Part shown: one piece after another, positions 15,162 through 22,410 of the stretch | How positions within the stretch are numbered: the stretch's first letter is position 1 | Layout: every line of letters begins with the position of its first letter | From: Deltaproteobacteria bacterium | GTDB taxonomy: Bacteria; Desulfobacterota; Desulfobacteria; Desulfobacterales; SURF-15 | DNA: 23,304 bases | Direction of reading: 5' to 3' | Assembly: GCA_024644775.1 (NCBI GenBank) | Contig: JAHEHB010000026.1 | Span: 1 to 23,304, forward strand | The notes under the pieces: generated by a model | What the model saw: the letters and a program-made list of their open reading frames with translations, nothing else | Databases searched by the model: none | Told to the model about the DNA's origin: nothing | Position numbers and translations under genes: made by a program

Positions 15162-16265
15162 ATGAAATGGTCTCTTAAAATCGGAAGGTATGCAGGAATC
15201 GACGTATACATGCATGCGACTTTCTTTCTCCTACTGGGCTGGGTGGCGTTGATTCACTGGAGACAAGCTCGCAGTCTTGAAGCCATGATCATGGGGCTTC
15301 TATTCATACTAACCATTTTTGCATGTGTAACACTGCATGAGTTTGGACACGCGCTTACAGCAAGGAAATACGGTGTCAAAACCCGTGACATTATGCTGTT
15401 GCCCATTGGCGGGGTCGCCCGTTTGGAGCGAATGCCGGATGAACCCAGTCAGGAAATGTGGGTGGCGCTTGCGGGGCCTGCCGTTAATATTGTGATTGCA
15501 GGGGTTCTCTTTATCGGGTTGTTTTTAACAGAAGGATTGGATTTTCTTGGACGGGTGACAATGTTCACCGGCCCTTTTCTTGAGCGTGTTATGGCCGTCA
15601 ATTTTTTTTTAGCCGTTTTCAATATGATTCCCGCCTTTCCGATGGATGGCGGACGTGTGCTCAGGGCGTTGCTGGCGAAACGAACGGATTATACCAAAGC
15701 AACTCAAACTGCCGCTTCGATCGGACAAGGTATCGCTTTACTTTTTGGTTTTATCGGTTTGATGGGTAATCCTTTTCTGCTTTTTATCGCTTTTTTTGTG
15801 TGGATTGGAGCAGCCCAAGAAGCGAATATGGCACAGATGAAAGTAGCCATGGGAGGCATTCCTGTGAATAAAGCCATGCTAACCAACTTTCAATCGTTGT
15901 CACCCAACGATCCTCTAAACCGAGCTGTTGAATTGACACTGGCTGGATCCCAAAAGGATTTTCCCGTCGTCGAAAAAGAGGGCATTATCGGGGTAATAAC
16001 ACAATCCGATTTGTTGGAGGCCTTAACGCGCCGGGATCAAAACATTTCTGTTTCTGAAGTCATGCAACGGGATTTCAGGATAGTAGATTCATTTGATATG
16101 TTGGAGACCGCGTTTATTCAGCTAAAAAGTTGCAACTGTCAAACGCTGCCGGTAACCAGGTATGACCGTCTTGTGGGATTGTTAACCCTGGATAATGTTG
16201 GTGAATTTGTCAAAATTCAGGCGGCCTTGAGTGGAAGCACCCGTCGGTTATTAACCGTCGAATAA
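15162..16265 (+). CDS. site-2 protease family (M50) intramembrane zinc metalloprotease with CBS domains
   Basis: 367 residues from ATG 15162. The frame opens at 15132, but MKWSLKIGRYAGIDVYMH is the standard family start and AAGGA lies 11 nt before it. Membrane segments hold the zinc site: HEFGH (His59, Glu60, His63) and, further on, NMIPAFPMDGGRVLRALLA, whose Asp is the third ligand. The C-terminal third (about 240-360) is a CBS pair: VNKAMLTNFQSLSPNDPLN..GVITQSDLLEAL, then VSEVMQRDFRIVDSFD..GLLTLDNVGEF. This layout is that of Rip3/SpoIVFB-like proteases, which cut membrane-bound substrates such as anti-sigma factors. CBS domains usually bind adenine nucleotides and would make the activity responsive to energy state. 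The substrate is not encoded nearby. Confidence 0.93.
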   Translation: MKWSLKIGRYAGIDVYMHATFFLLLGWVALIHWRQARSLEAMIMGLLFILTIFACVTLHEFGHALTARKYGVKTRDIMLLPIGGVARLERMPDEPSQEMWVALAGPAVNIVIAGVLFIGLFLTEGLDFLGRVTMFTGPFLERVMAVNFFLAVFNMIPAFPMDGGRVLRALLAKRTDYTKATQTAASIGQGIALLFGFIGLMGNPFLLFIAFFVWIGAAQEANMAQMKVAMGGIPVNKAMLTNFQSLSPNDPLNRAVELTLAGSQKDFPVVEKEGIIGVITQSDLLEALTRRDQNISVSEVMQRDFRIVDSFDMLETAFIQLKSCNCQTLPVTRYDRLVGLLTLDNVGEFVKIQAALSGSTRRLLTVE

Positions 16266-16303
16266 ATGTTTTGTCAAAGAATTGTAAAACCTCATTTTTT
16301 ATA

Positions 16304-16331
16304 TTGAAAGACCTAAAAATGCTGCTAATAT
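16304..16331 (+). promoter_or_regulatory. candidate promoter for the radical SAM gene
   Basis: TTGAAA (16304-16309), a 16-bp spacer, TAATAT (16326-16331), in the 174-bp gap after the M50 gene. The leader to the ATG would be about 100 nt. Modest match in AT-rich DNA. Confidence 0.35.
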
Positions 16332-16439
16332 AGGGAGGCTTTGAAAGTCGGACTAATGAATAAGAGTTCGTAATTTCAACGTTATTCGAGCTCGCCTCTC
16401 TAACAGTATCATCGTGTATTTCTTGAAACAGGTGCCAAG

Positions 16440-17918
16440 ATGAACGTTTTGCTGATAAGCCCGGCCTTTCCGGATACCTTCTGGAGTTATAAATATGCGC
16501 TAAGGTTTATTCACAAAAAGGCGGCGTTACCCCCATTGGGTCTGCTGACCGTAGCCGCTTTACTGCCTGAAGAATGGTCCCTACGACTCGTCGATATGAG
16601 TGTCAAAAACTTTACAGATGCAGATCTGGCATGGGCGGATATTGCATTCATAGGCAGTATGACGATCCAAAGGGAGTCAACCCACAACGTCGTCCGCCGC
16701 TGCAAAAAAGCCGGGCTCAAAGTTGTTGCTGGTGGGCCTCTGTTTGCCGACAACAACGAACAAATCGACGATATTGACCATTTCGTGTTGAATGAAGCCG
16801 AAACAACCCTTCCCTTGTTTCTTAAGGATCTGGCAAATGGATGTGCAAAGCGCATCTATAGTACCGACGAATTTTGTGATATTCGCAAAACCCCAATACC
16901 CATGTGGGATTTGATCGATAGTCGACGATATGCTTCCATGAGTATCCAGTTTTCAAGAGGATGCCCCTTCCAGTGTGATTTTTGCAATGTAACGTCACTA
17001 TTTGGGTATCGGCCCCGCGTAAAGTCCGCCGACCAGGTTATTGCCGAATTGGATGCGATTTACGACTTAGGCTGGCGGAATCAAGTATTTTTTGTCGATG
17101 ATAATTTTATAGCCAACAAAAAATACCTAAAGACGCAACTTCTACCCGCCATAATTAAATGGCAAAAAGGTAAAAAAGGGCTACCGCTATATACAGAAGC
17201 ATCCATCAATTTGGCGGATGACCAAGAGTTAATGGAACTGATGGTCGAAGCGGGTTTTGACATGGTATTTATCGGTATTGAGACCCCGGATGAAAATAGC
17301 CTTGCTGAATGCGATAAAAAACAAAATATCAATCGCGACCTCATTAAGAATATTCAAAAGATCCATAGGACAGGGTTGCAGGTACAGGGGGGCTTTATTG
17401 TAGGATTTGATAACGATACCCATTCAATTTTTAGAAAACAGATTGAATTTATTCAAAATAGTCGCATCGTCACGGCAATGGTAGGATTGCTCCAAGCGCC
17501 GCCCGGCACAAAGCTCTATGAACGGTTGGCACAGGAAGGGAGAATCATCGGCAGTACGACAGGTGATAACGTAAATGGCACCACAAACATCGTCCCCAAA
17601 ATGGGAATGGATGTGTTACTTGAGGGTTATAAAAATATACTACATCATATTTATTCACCGAAACACTACTACAACCGTGTCATAAATTTCTTAGAAGATT
17701 ACAAAGCGCCAAAATTTGAGCCGGCCTTGGACCTTCAGCGATTTTTGGCCTTTTTCCGCTCTTGCATTTATCTCGGCATAATCGGAAAAGAGCGATTCCA
17801 GTACTGGAAACTCTTTTTCTGGACGGCCTTTCGTCGTCCCAGGCTAATTCCATTGGCAATTACGTTTGCGATTTACGGTCACCATTTCCGAAAAATCTAC
17901 GAAACTCATATCCTTTAA
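16440..17918 (+). CDS. B12-binding-type radical SAM protein with DUF4070-like C-terminus
   Basis: 492 residues; AGGTG lies 6 nt before the ATG. The N-terminal Rossmann-like domain (MNVLLISPAFPDTFW, PPLGLLTVAALLP, DIAFIGSMTIQ, VVAGGPLFA) is the cobalamin-binding domain of class B radical SAM proteins, though no DxHxxG Cys/His-ligand motif is seen. The radical SAM cluster motif is SRGCPFQCDFCNV with Cys175, Cys179 and Cys182. The core barrel follows: QVFFVDDNFIAN, GFDMVFIGIETPDE, GGFIVGFDNDT. The C-terminal 150 residues (HHIYSPKHYYNRV, RPRLIPLAITFAIYGHHF) match the DUF4070 extension. Related enzymes methylate or rearrange unactivated carbons in lipids and natural products; hopanoid HpnJ is one relative. 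The product cannot be assigned. Its stop is 18 bp from that of the convergent OYE gene. Confidence 0.92.
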   Translation: MNVLLISPAFPDTFWSYKYALRFIHKKAALPPLGLLTVAALLPEEWSLRLVDMSVKNFTDADLAWADIAFIGSMTIQRESTHNVVRRCKKAGLKVVAGGPLFADNNEQIDDIDHFVLNEAETTLPLFLKDLANGCAKRIYSTDEFCDIRKTPIPMWDLIDSRRYASMSIQFSRGCPFQCDFCNVTSLFGYRPRVKSADQVIAELDAIYDLGWRNQVFFVDDNFIANKKYLKTQLLPAIIKWQKGKKGLPLYTEASINLADDQELMELMVEAGFDMVFIGIETPDENSLAECDKKQNINRDLIKNIQKIHRTGLQVQGGFIVGFDNDTHSIFRKQIEFIQNSRIVTAMVGLLQAPPGTKLYERLAQEGRIIGSTTGDNVNGTTNIVPKMGMDVLLEGYKNILHHIYSPKHYYNRVINFLEDYKAPKFEPALDLQRFLAFFRSCIYLGIIGKERFQYWKLFFWTAFRRPRLIPLAITFAIYGHHFRKIYETHIL

Positions 17919-17936
17919 AATTCACGTTGATCCGGT

Positions 17937-19061
17937 TCATCCTAATTTCTTCGCTCGACGCAGTTTTGCCTCTGCAACACAATACAGTGGCTGGGCGGCT
18001 CGAACCGGCTTAAAGCAATCGTTGCAGGAAATGCAAGAGGCTTTCCGGATATCCCCGGAATGCCAGCGGCGGGCAAGGTGGGGTTCTCGAATGAAAGGCC
18101 GGCAAAGTGAAACATAGTCGGCCAGTCCTTCTGATATTACTTTTTCAGCAACGCTAAGGGAGCGTATACCTCCCACCAGCATTAAAGGGGTTTGAATCTT
18201 TTCTTTATATAACTTTGCGGCTTTCTTGAAGTATAACTCCTTTTCTTCCGGTACGATACCGGTCTTGCGCGAAAACGAATACTCATCCGGACTCAGATGG
18301 GTGCCCCCGCTGATTTCGATGGCGTCAATGCCCGCTTTTTCCAGCATTGCCGCTACGTGGAGCATTTCATCCAAGGTAAACCCGCCTTCTAAAAAGTCAT
18401 CCGAGTTAATTTTGATAAAAACAGGATAATCATCCCCGACCGCTTCTCTTACGCTTTTTAGCACCATCATTACGAACCGTGCACGGTTTTCAAGTTTTCC
18501 GCCATATTCATCGGTTCGTTTGTTATAAAAGGGAGATAAAAATTGACTGATAAGATAGCCATGCGCACCATGAAGTTGTATACCATCGAAACCGGATTTC
18601 TTTGCTCGAACCGCCGCCTTTGCAAAATCATTAATTGTCCCGGTAATCTCGGTGTTTGTCATTTCCCGGCATAAGCACCCCTGAGGCATTTCCATTGCGG
18701 ATGGCCCCAGTGCGTTTCCGCCCTCCGGTAGAACAAACGAATTACAACCCGCGTGGGCAATTTGCATGACAATTATTCCACCTTTCCGGTGCACCGCACG
18801 AGTGAGTTCAACCCAACCGTCGATGAGTTTATCAGAATGCACGCCGGATTGAGCCGGCCTGGACTTTCCGATCTCATTCACATAGGCATATCCGGTTATG
18901 ATCAAACCGACCTGCCCTTTCGCAAGTTCGACATTCAGGTCTCTCAGCTGGGGCGTGCAGCCGCCATTCGGCTCCGCCATTGCTTCAAATGTAGCGGAAC
19001 GGACAATTCTGTTTTTTAAGGTGATACTATTGATCGTGGTACGCTCAAAAAGCTTCGACAT
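17937..19061 (-). CDS. NADH:flavin oxidoreductase, single-domain Old Yellow Enzyme with C-terminal Cys cluster
   Basis: 374 residues. OYE barrel: LFERTTINSITLKNRIVRSA, GLIITGYAYV, MQIAHAGC, GIQLHGAHGYLISQFLSPFY with NKRTDEYGG, ISGGTHLSP, ADYVSLCRPFIREP. HGAHGYL gives the substrate-binding His region, and VGGIRS and the following LxRPFI segment bind FMN phosphate. After the barrel comes CISCNDC and a fourth Cys 12 residues later (PLYCV), a likely iron-sulfur site, but the FAD/NAD domain of the larger paralogue (11290-13218) is absent. Electrons would then have to come from a separate partner or directly from NAD(P)H. Expected chemistry is reduction of activated C=C bonds; substrate unknown. 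It is convergent with the radical SAM gene, with the usp gene downstream on neither side of an obvious operon: usp starts 487 bp further upstream. Confidence 0.92.
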   Translation of the reverse strand: MSKLFERTTINSITLKNRIVRSATFEAMAEPNGGCTPQLRDLNVELAKGQVGLIITGYAYVNEIGKSRPAQSGVHSDKLIDGWVELTRAVHRKGGIIVMQIAHAGCNSFVLPEGGNALGPSAMEMPQGCLCREMTNTEITGTINDFAKAAVRAKKSGFDGIQLHGAHGYLISQFLSPFYNKRTDEYGGKLENRARFVMMVLKSVREAVGDDYPVFIKINSDDFLEGGFTLDEMLHVAAMLEKAGIDAIEISGGTHLSPDEYSFSRKTGIVPEEKELYFKKAAKLYKEKIQTPLMLVGGIRSLSVAEKVISEGLADYVSLCRPFIREPHLARRWHSGDIRKASCISCNDCFKPVRAAQPLYCVAEAKLRRAKKLG

Positions 19062-19146
19062 ATTACCCTACCCTCCCCTGCCCTCTGTTTCCATTCAGTA
19101 TGATAGTGACAAGTATTCTTTCATCTGCCGCCATAAAAACCGCTGT

Positions 19147-19548
19147 TTATTTGACGGTGACCACCGGGCAAGGCGCCTCCAGGATGACATATTGTGCAGT
19201 GGAACCAAACAGCAGCTTTCCAACTTTTGATCGTCTTCGGACCCCAATGAATATTTCGTTAATATCATTCTCGATGGCAAATTCCACCAAACTCTCACCT
19301 GGAGACAAATCATGGACCAAAAGGTGGGGTTCACAAACGATTCCCACCGCTTGAAATTGATCTTTTAGATGGTTGAGTTCACGGTCGGCCTCCTCCATGG
19401 TATCCATGTCTTTCGTTTTTACTTCATGTGGCTGTGTAAGACAGGTGACTGCAAAAACCTTTGCGTTAAACGCTTTTGCATGCGATTTAACAAGTGCCAC
19501 CGCATCCTTTGCCGTATTTGATCCGTCATATCCCACTAGAATTTTCAT
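19147..19548 (-). CDS. universal stress protein (UspA family)
   Basis: 133 residues, single Usp domain, ATG 19548 with AAGGAG 8 nt upstream. MKILVGYDGSNTAKDAVALV is the canonical N-terminus, followed by KVFAVTCL, a helix rich in Lys/Glu, LLVHDLSPGESLVEFA, and the nucleotide-binding tail GVRRRSKVGKLLFGSTAQYV followed by APCPVVTV. The GxxxxxxxGxxxxGS pattern fits the ATP-binding subgroup. A cytoplasmic stress protein; no partner gene is implied. It lies 85 bp downstream of the OYE gene start region (19061 to 19147) on the same strand and is probably transcribed first, before that gene. Confidence 0.93.
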   Translation of the reverse strand: MKILVGYDGSNTAKDAVALVKSHAKAFNAKVFAVTCLTQPHEVKTKDMDTMEEADRELNHLKDQFQAVGIVCEPHLLVHDLSPGESLVEFAIENDINEIFIGVRRRSKVGKLLFGSTAQYVILEAPCPVVTVK

Positions 19549-19717
19549 GGCCGATCTCCTTTTTGAGCAGAAATGTCAAGAATTCTGGCCCAGAGGACCA
19601 GGCTTTGATCCACCCCGGAGGGGTGAAGTTTTTAACTCTTACAATCACTAATGGCCTTGGATTTCCCCGCTTTTGCTTCGCTTCAGACGGGATCTTTGAC
19701 AGGTTTCAGCCCAACCG

Positions 19718-19737
19718 CTGGCCACCGCAATGGCCAG
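19718..19737 (-). terminator. hairpin, possible terminator of the envelope operon
   Basis: CTGGCCA-CCGCAA-TGGCCAG is a perfect 7-bp stem with a 6-nt loop. It lies about 300 bp beyond the methyltransferase stop, so it may be part of a dispersed repeat instead. On the minus strand it is not followed by a clear T-run. Confidence 0.3.
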
Positions 19738-19759
19738 TTTGATCGAAGAAGAAACCAAC

Positions 19760-19946
19760 GAACATCGAACGTCCAACGTCGAATATTGTATTCTGTCAAT
19801 TTAAAAAAATACTAAGCAAGCCTACTCCGCCGAAGTGGCTACGAAGGCCGGGAGCGAATCTACCCTTCGAAATTCTGCGGGTTGCTTTTTTAAAAATTAG
19901 ATAAAGCGTAGCGCCATCAATATTGGATGTTCGATGTTCGGCGTTC
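19760..19946. repeat. inverted-repeat element with GAACATCGAAC-type arms (MITE-like)
   Basis: Left arm 19760-19788 (GAACATCGAACGTCCAACGT then CGAATATTG) and right arm 19918-19946 match in reverse complement at 23 of 29 positions. Both arms are themselves built of short GAAC(A/G)TC-like units. Inside is a second, weaker inverted pair: AATTTAAAAAAATACTAAGC near 19798-19818 against the complement of GCTTTTTTAAAAATT near 19883-19898. The core is GC-rich (CCGCCGAAGTGGCTACGAAG). No transposase is encoded. It is probably a non-autonomous dispersed repeat. Confidence 0.6.
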
Positions 19947-20040
19947 GATGTTCAATCTGTTTACCGTTCCGGCCAGGTGAAGTCTCATACGATGAAAAAT
20001 CAATGTTGAACCTTTTCAGGATGTTTTTTCAAAGATTTTT

Positions 20041-20655
20041 TCATTTTTTTTCTGGTTTTAACGTGGCTTGTATTCCATAGCAAGGTATCATAAAGCAAAA
20101 ATTTTCTTCGTAAAACTCCTGTAGCCAGGTATTCAGATTAAAAATTAGACCGAACGCACGTTTAATGAGCCGCCGAGACATCCACTGAGAGTCAAATACA
20201 AGACGTATTTCTTCTGTTATAAATCCATAGTCATGATAAAAGTTCGGTACCTTTCTTTCAAACATGTGCTGTTTTCTGGAAAAATATTCAAATGAATAGA
20301 GACCGAAAAACCGCTGATGGGTATAATCTGAATAGAAGTACGGGTTGGAGAAGTGAGGAACGAACAGGTGTTTCCTTCCATTGGGTTTGAGTATGCGCCA
20401 AACGTCCCGCATAAGCCTGTCCAGATTATCTACATGTTCCAAAAAGCTTTCCGAGTATATTGCGTCGACGGAATTGTCCGGAAAAAAGGGTAACCCCTCT
20501 TCTAAATCCGTAACAATATCGATATGGGGAAAATCCAATCGGTCGATACAGATCCTACCGGTACCCTTGTTCGTTCCACAACCCAACTCAAGCAGAATGG
20601 GTGAAGCGTCATTAAGAACCTTTCCAAGATCAATTCTAAAGTATGGTTCGGTCAT
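20041..20655 (-). CDS. class I SAM-dependent methyltransferase
   Basis: 204 residues. Motif I is LLELGCGTNKGTG (about residues 21-33), followed by CIDRLDFPHIDIVTDLEE (acidic residue after beta-2), and motif IV-like DAIYSESFLEHVDN with a helix LDRLMRDVWRILKPNG. This is the Methyltransf_11 / UbiE-like fold. The C-terminal part (YFYSDYTHQRFFGLYSFEYF) resembles methyltransferases found in polysaccharide or lipid gene clusters. The acceptor is unknown. It is the last gene of the minus-strand envelope cluster, 42 bp after the small helical protein; that gap contains a perfect small hairpin GATAGG-AACG-CCTATC (20669-20684). The ribosome site is weak. Confidence 0.88.
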   Translation of the reverse strand: MTEPYFRIDLGKVLNDASPILLELGCGTNKGTGRICIDRLDFPHIDIVTDLEEGLPFFPDNSVDAIYSESFLEHVDNLDRLMRDVWRILKPNGRKHLFVPHFSNPYFYSDYTHQRFFGLYSFEYFSRKQHMFERKVPNFYHDYGFITEEIRLVFDSQWMSRRLIKRAFGLIFNLNTWLQEFYEENFCFMIPCYGIQATLKPEKK

Positions 20656-20697
20656 CCGTAATTCTGATGATAGGCGTTCCTATCCGCGAAACTTTTT

Positions 20698-21003
20698 TTA
20701 CACAACACTTTTAAGCAATTTAGCTACTTTTGCAATGGCAGCGGCTACTTTCTCTATACCCTGTTCAAGCTTTGCCAGATCCTCTATTGCTTTCTTGGTT
20801 TCCCTCGCAGCCTTTCTCATGCCCCTTGCTGCTTGCTGGTATCTCTTCGTTGCTGAATTTATTGCAGCATTAATCAAATCGATTTGCTGCTCGTAGAGTT
20901 TATCGAGATTTGCCACAACATCTTCATTGGGTGGATTTTGCGAATCGCGCAATATCTCTAAGTTTCTAATGGTTTCTTGAAACGCTTTTCCCAAATTTAA
21001 CAT
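20698..21003 (-). CDS. small all-helical hypothetical protein
   Basis: 101 residues, ATG 21003 with AAGGAG 8 nt upstream. I do not recognise a family. The sequence is almost wholly predicted helix: LGKAFQETIRNLEILRD, a short loop with QNPPNEDVV, then a long Ala/Lys/Glu-rich coiled-coil-like segment (INAAINSATKRYQQAARG through KKAIEDLAKLEQGIEKVA) and an amphipathic, Ala/Lys-rich end (AIAKVAKLLKSVV). No signal peptide and no Cys. It lies 18 bp after the lipoprotein gene on the same strand, so the two are very likely cotranslated and may act together. The amphipathic tail could touch a membrane; this is speculation. Confidence 0.75.
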   Translation of the reverse strand: MLNLGKAFQETIRNLEILRDSQNPPNEDVVANLDKLYEQQIDLINAAINSATKRYQQAARGMRKAARETKKAIEDLAKLEQGIEKVAAAIAKVAKLLKSVV

Positions 21004-21021
21004 TTCTGTTCTCCTTGAATG

Positions 21022-21897
21022 TTATCTGGCAAGAACTCGGTATAAATTTACAAGCTCCTGTATTCTTTTCACATAGTACCGGATGTCATCCGTACTGTAT
21101 GCGCGCTTGTTAATCACATTAACAAGCTCCCTGTTTGCTTTTTTCAGACCCTCTATCGATTCCGTTGCTTTCTCACTCAAAGCCTTAGCACGAATGAGGG
21201 CTTTTTCTGCCAAAATATAGGCTTCAACCGCCCGATCTCTTTCGCTATAAGAGTATTTATCGCCGGAATTGACCCGTTTAATCGACGCATTTTTAAGTCT
21301 TCGTGCCGTTACGTCATAGGCTTTTAAATACCCTAAAGCGCCGTTATCGAGAGAAAAATCTTCCATCAATAAATTTGCAAGATCGTCCACCGGTTTTGCG
21401 AATGCAGGAACGATTTCCCGAACGGCATCCGCCTTTTTCTTTTCGATAAGAAATGAGCCCAAGCCCACAACGATATTACGGATCGCTCCTTTTTGTGCGT
21501 CAGTCATCTGAGTTCCGAGTGCCGCACTCGTGTTTTCTACGAATGAATTTGCGGCTTTCTGTAATCCCGGTGTTCGATCTTCAGTGGATAGCTTAACAAG
21601 CAACTCACCATATAGTTTGAGGGCTCTACTTGCGGTAACACGCTGCGCCGTTGCTTCAGAATTGGTCGGCTTGTCAAGGGAAAGGCTGGTGGTCGTCCGG
21701 GTCGTATCGATTGTAATTAACTCCGTGTTCATTTCAATAATACTGTTTCGAATATTGACAAATTCTTCTACGCCTATTTTTCCGATTGCTTCTGTGGCTG
21801 CACCGAACGATTGTGTTTTCACGATTTCCTGATGGGTCAAACCACAGCCGGCCAGAAAGATTATCAAGGCCAAACTGGCTAGTAAACGTAGTTTCAT
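21022..21897 (-). CDS. outer-membrane-type lipoprotein, helical, unknown function
   Basis: 291 residues. A lipoprotein signal MKLRLLASLALIIFLAGC puts the lipidated Cys at residue 18; Gly at +2 fits sorting to the outer membrane by the E. coli rule. The mature part is helical, with a Thr/Ser-rich stretch (ITIDTTRTTTSLSLDK), helices such as KAANSFVENTSAALGTQM and AVEAYILAEKALIRAKAL, and a C-terminal RIQELVNLYRVLAR. No domain is recognised. It has AGGAG and AGG upstream of the ATG. It follows the TPR lipoprotein by 48 bp and precedes the helical protein by 18 bp, in the operon of a class A PBP. A part in envelope structure or PBP control is a reasonable guess from context only. Confidence 0.8.
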   Translation of the reverse strand: MKLRLLASLALIIFLAGCGLTHQEIVKTQSFGAATEAIGKIGVEEFVNIRNSIIEMNTELITIDTTRTTTSLSLDKPTNSEATAQRVTASRALKLYGELLVKLSTEDRTPGLQKAANSFVENTSAALGTQMTDAQKGAIRNIVVGLGSFLIEKKKADAVREIVPAFAKPVDDLANLLMEDFSLDNGALGYLKAYDVTARRLKNASIKRVNSGDKYSYSERDRAVEAYILAEKALIRAKALSEKATESIEGLKKANRELVNVINKRAYSTDDIRYYVKRIQELVNLYRVLAR

Positions 21898-21945
21898 GTC
21901 ACCTTCTCCTTTTGCTAATGAAGAATCAATTCCCAGTGAATGTGT

Positions 21946-22410
21946 TCAATATTTACTTATTCGTTGTCGTTGGGACATCACCTGATTTGCCCATTGTCGA
22001 TCATCTTTAAGATAAAGCTCCGCTAGGCGGTTGAATTCAGACGCCTGGGATACATTGCCTTTTAGCAACCATGCTTCTGCAAGATAGTAATAGTTTTTTC
22101 CGTTTCGGGGATGAATGTTGATCGCGCGCTCCAATACGCGAATGGCGGCATCCGGTCTGTTTTGCTCGATTAGAGCTTTGCCTTGTTCGGTAAATGTCAG
22201 TGAAGCTTGCGCCCGGGGGCTCGGTTTTTCGGGGAGTGTTTCCCGCGATGGGTAGTCTCGAGGCGGGCTCGGTGGAGCGTCTGTGGCCGTCGGCGCGGGG
22301 GGTGGTGCCGGTTCCGGCTGAACGGGGACGACGGCGGCACAACCGGATATGATCAGTAAAAAGAAGCCGTATACAATCCATCTAAAACCTAAGCTAAAAC
22401 CGGGGTGCAA
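21946..22410 (-). CDS. TPR lipoprotein, possible LpoP-like activator of the adjacent PBP
   Basis: 154 residues from a TTG start at 22410. No ATG precedes the signal peptide in this frame except far upstream within the PBP gene; AGGA lies 10 nt before the TTG. The signal is hydrophobic (WIVYGFFLLIISGC), with lipidated Cys24 in an ISGC lipobox. A Pro-rich linker follows (PVQPEPAPPPAPTATDAPPS), long enough to reach through the periplasm, then a TPR-like module: QGKALIEQNRPDAAIRVLER, NYYYLAEAWLLKGNVSQASE. Pseudomonas LpoP is also a TPR lipoprotein, encoded next to PBP1b, which it activates. Here the gene overlaps the PBP gene by 17 bp, implying coupled expression. The function is inferred from layout and domain type, not from sequence identity. 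Confidence 0.8.
   Translation of the reverse strand: MHPGFSLGFRWIVYGFFLLIISGCAAVVPVQPEPAPPPAPTATDAPPSPPRDYPSRETLPEKPSPRAQASLTFTEQGKALIEQNRPDAAIRVLERAINIHPRNGKNYYYLAEAWLLKGNVSQASEFNRLAELYLKDDRQWANQVMSQRQRISKY

Larger units (their letters stand above)
19549..20040. other. repeat-rich intergenic region
   Basis: 492 bp with no credible gene. Besides the inverted repeat at 19760-19946 and the hairpin at 19718-19737, listed separately, it has a perfect 6-bp hairpin CACCCC-GGA-GGGGTG at 19611-19625 upstream of usp. The sequence reads like a patchwork of dispersed repeats rather than decayed coding DNA. The TTGACA near 19570-19580 on the minus strand has no -10 partner. Confidence 0.55.

Noticed and set aside
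19566..19585. TTGACA on the minus strand upstream of usp as a promoter
   Set aside because: The position 17 bp downstream reads GATCGG, not a -10 box, and overlaps the ribosome site.
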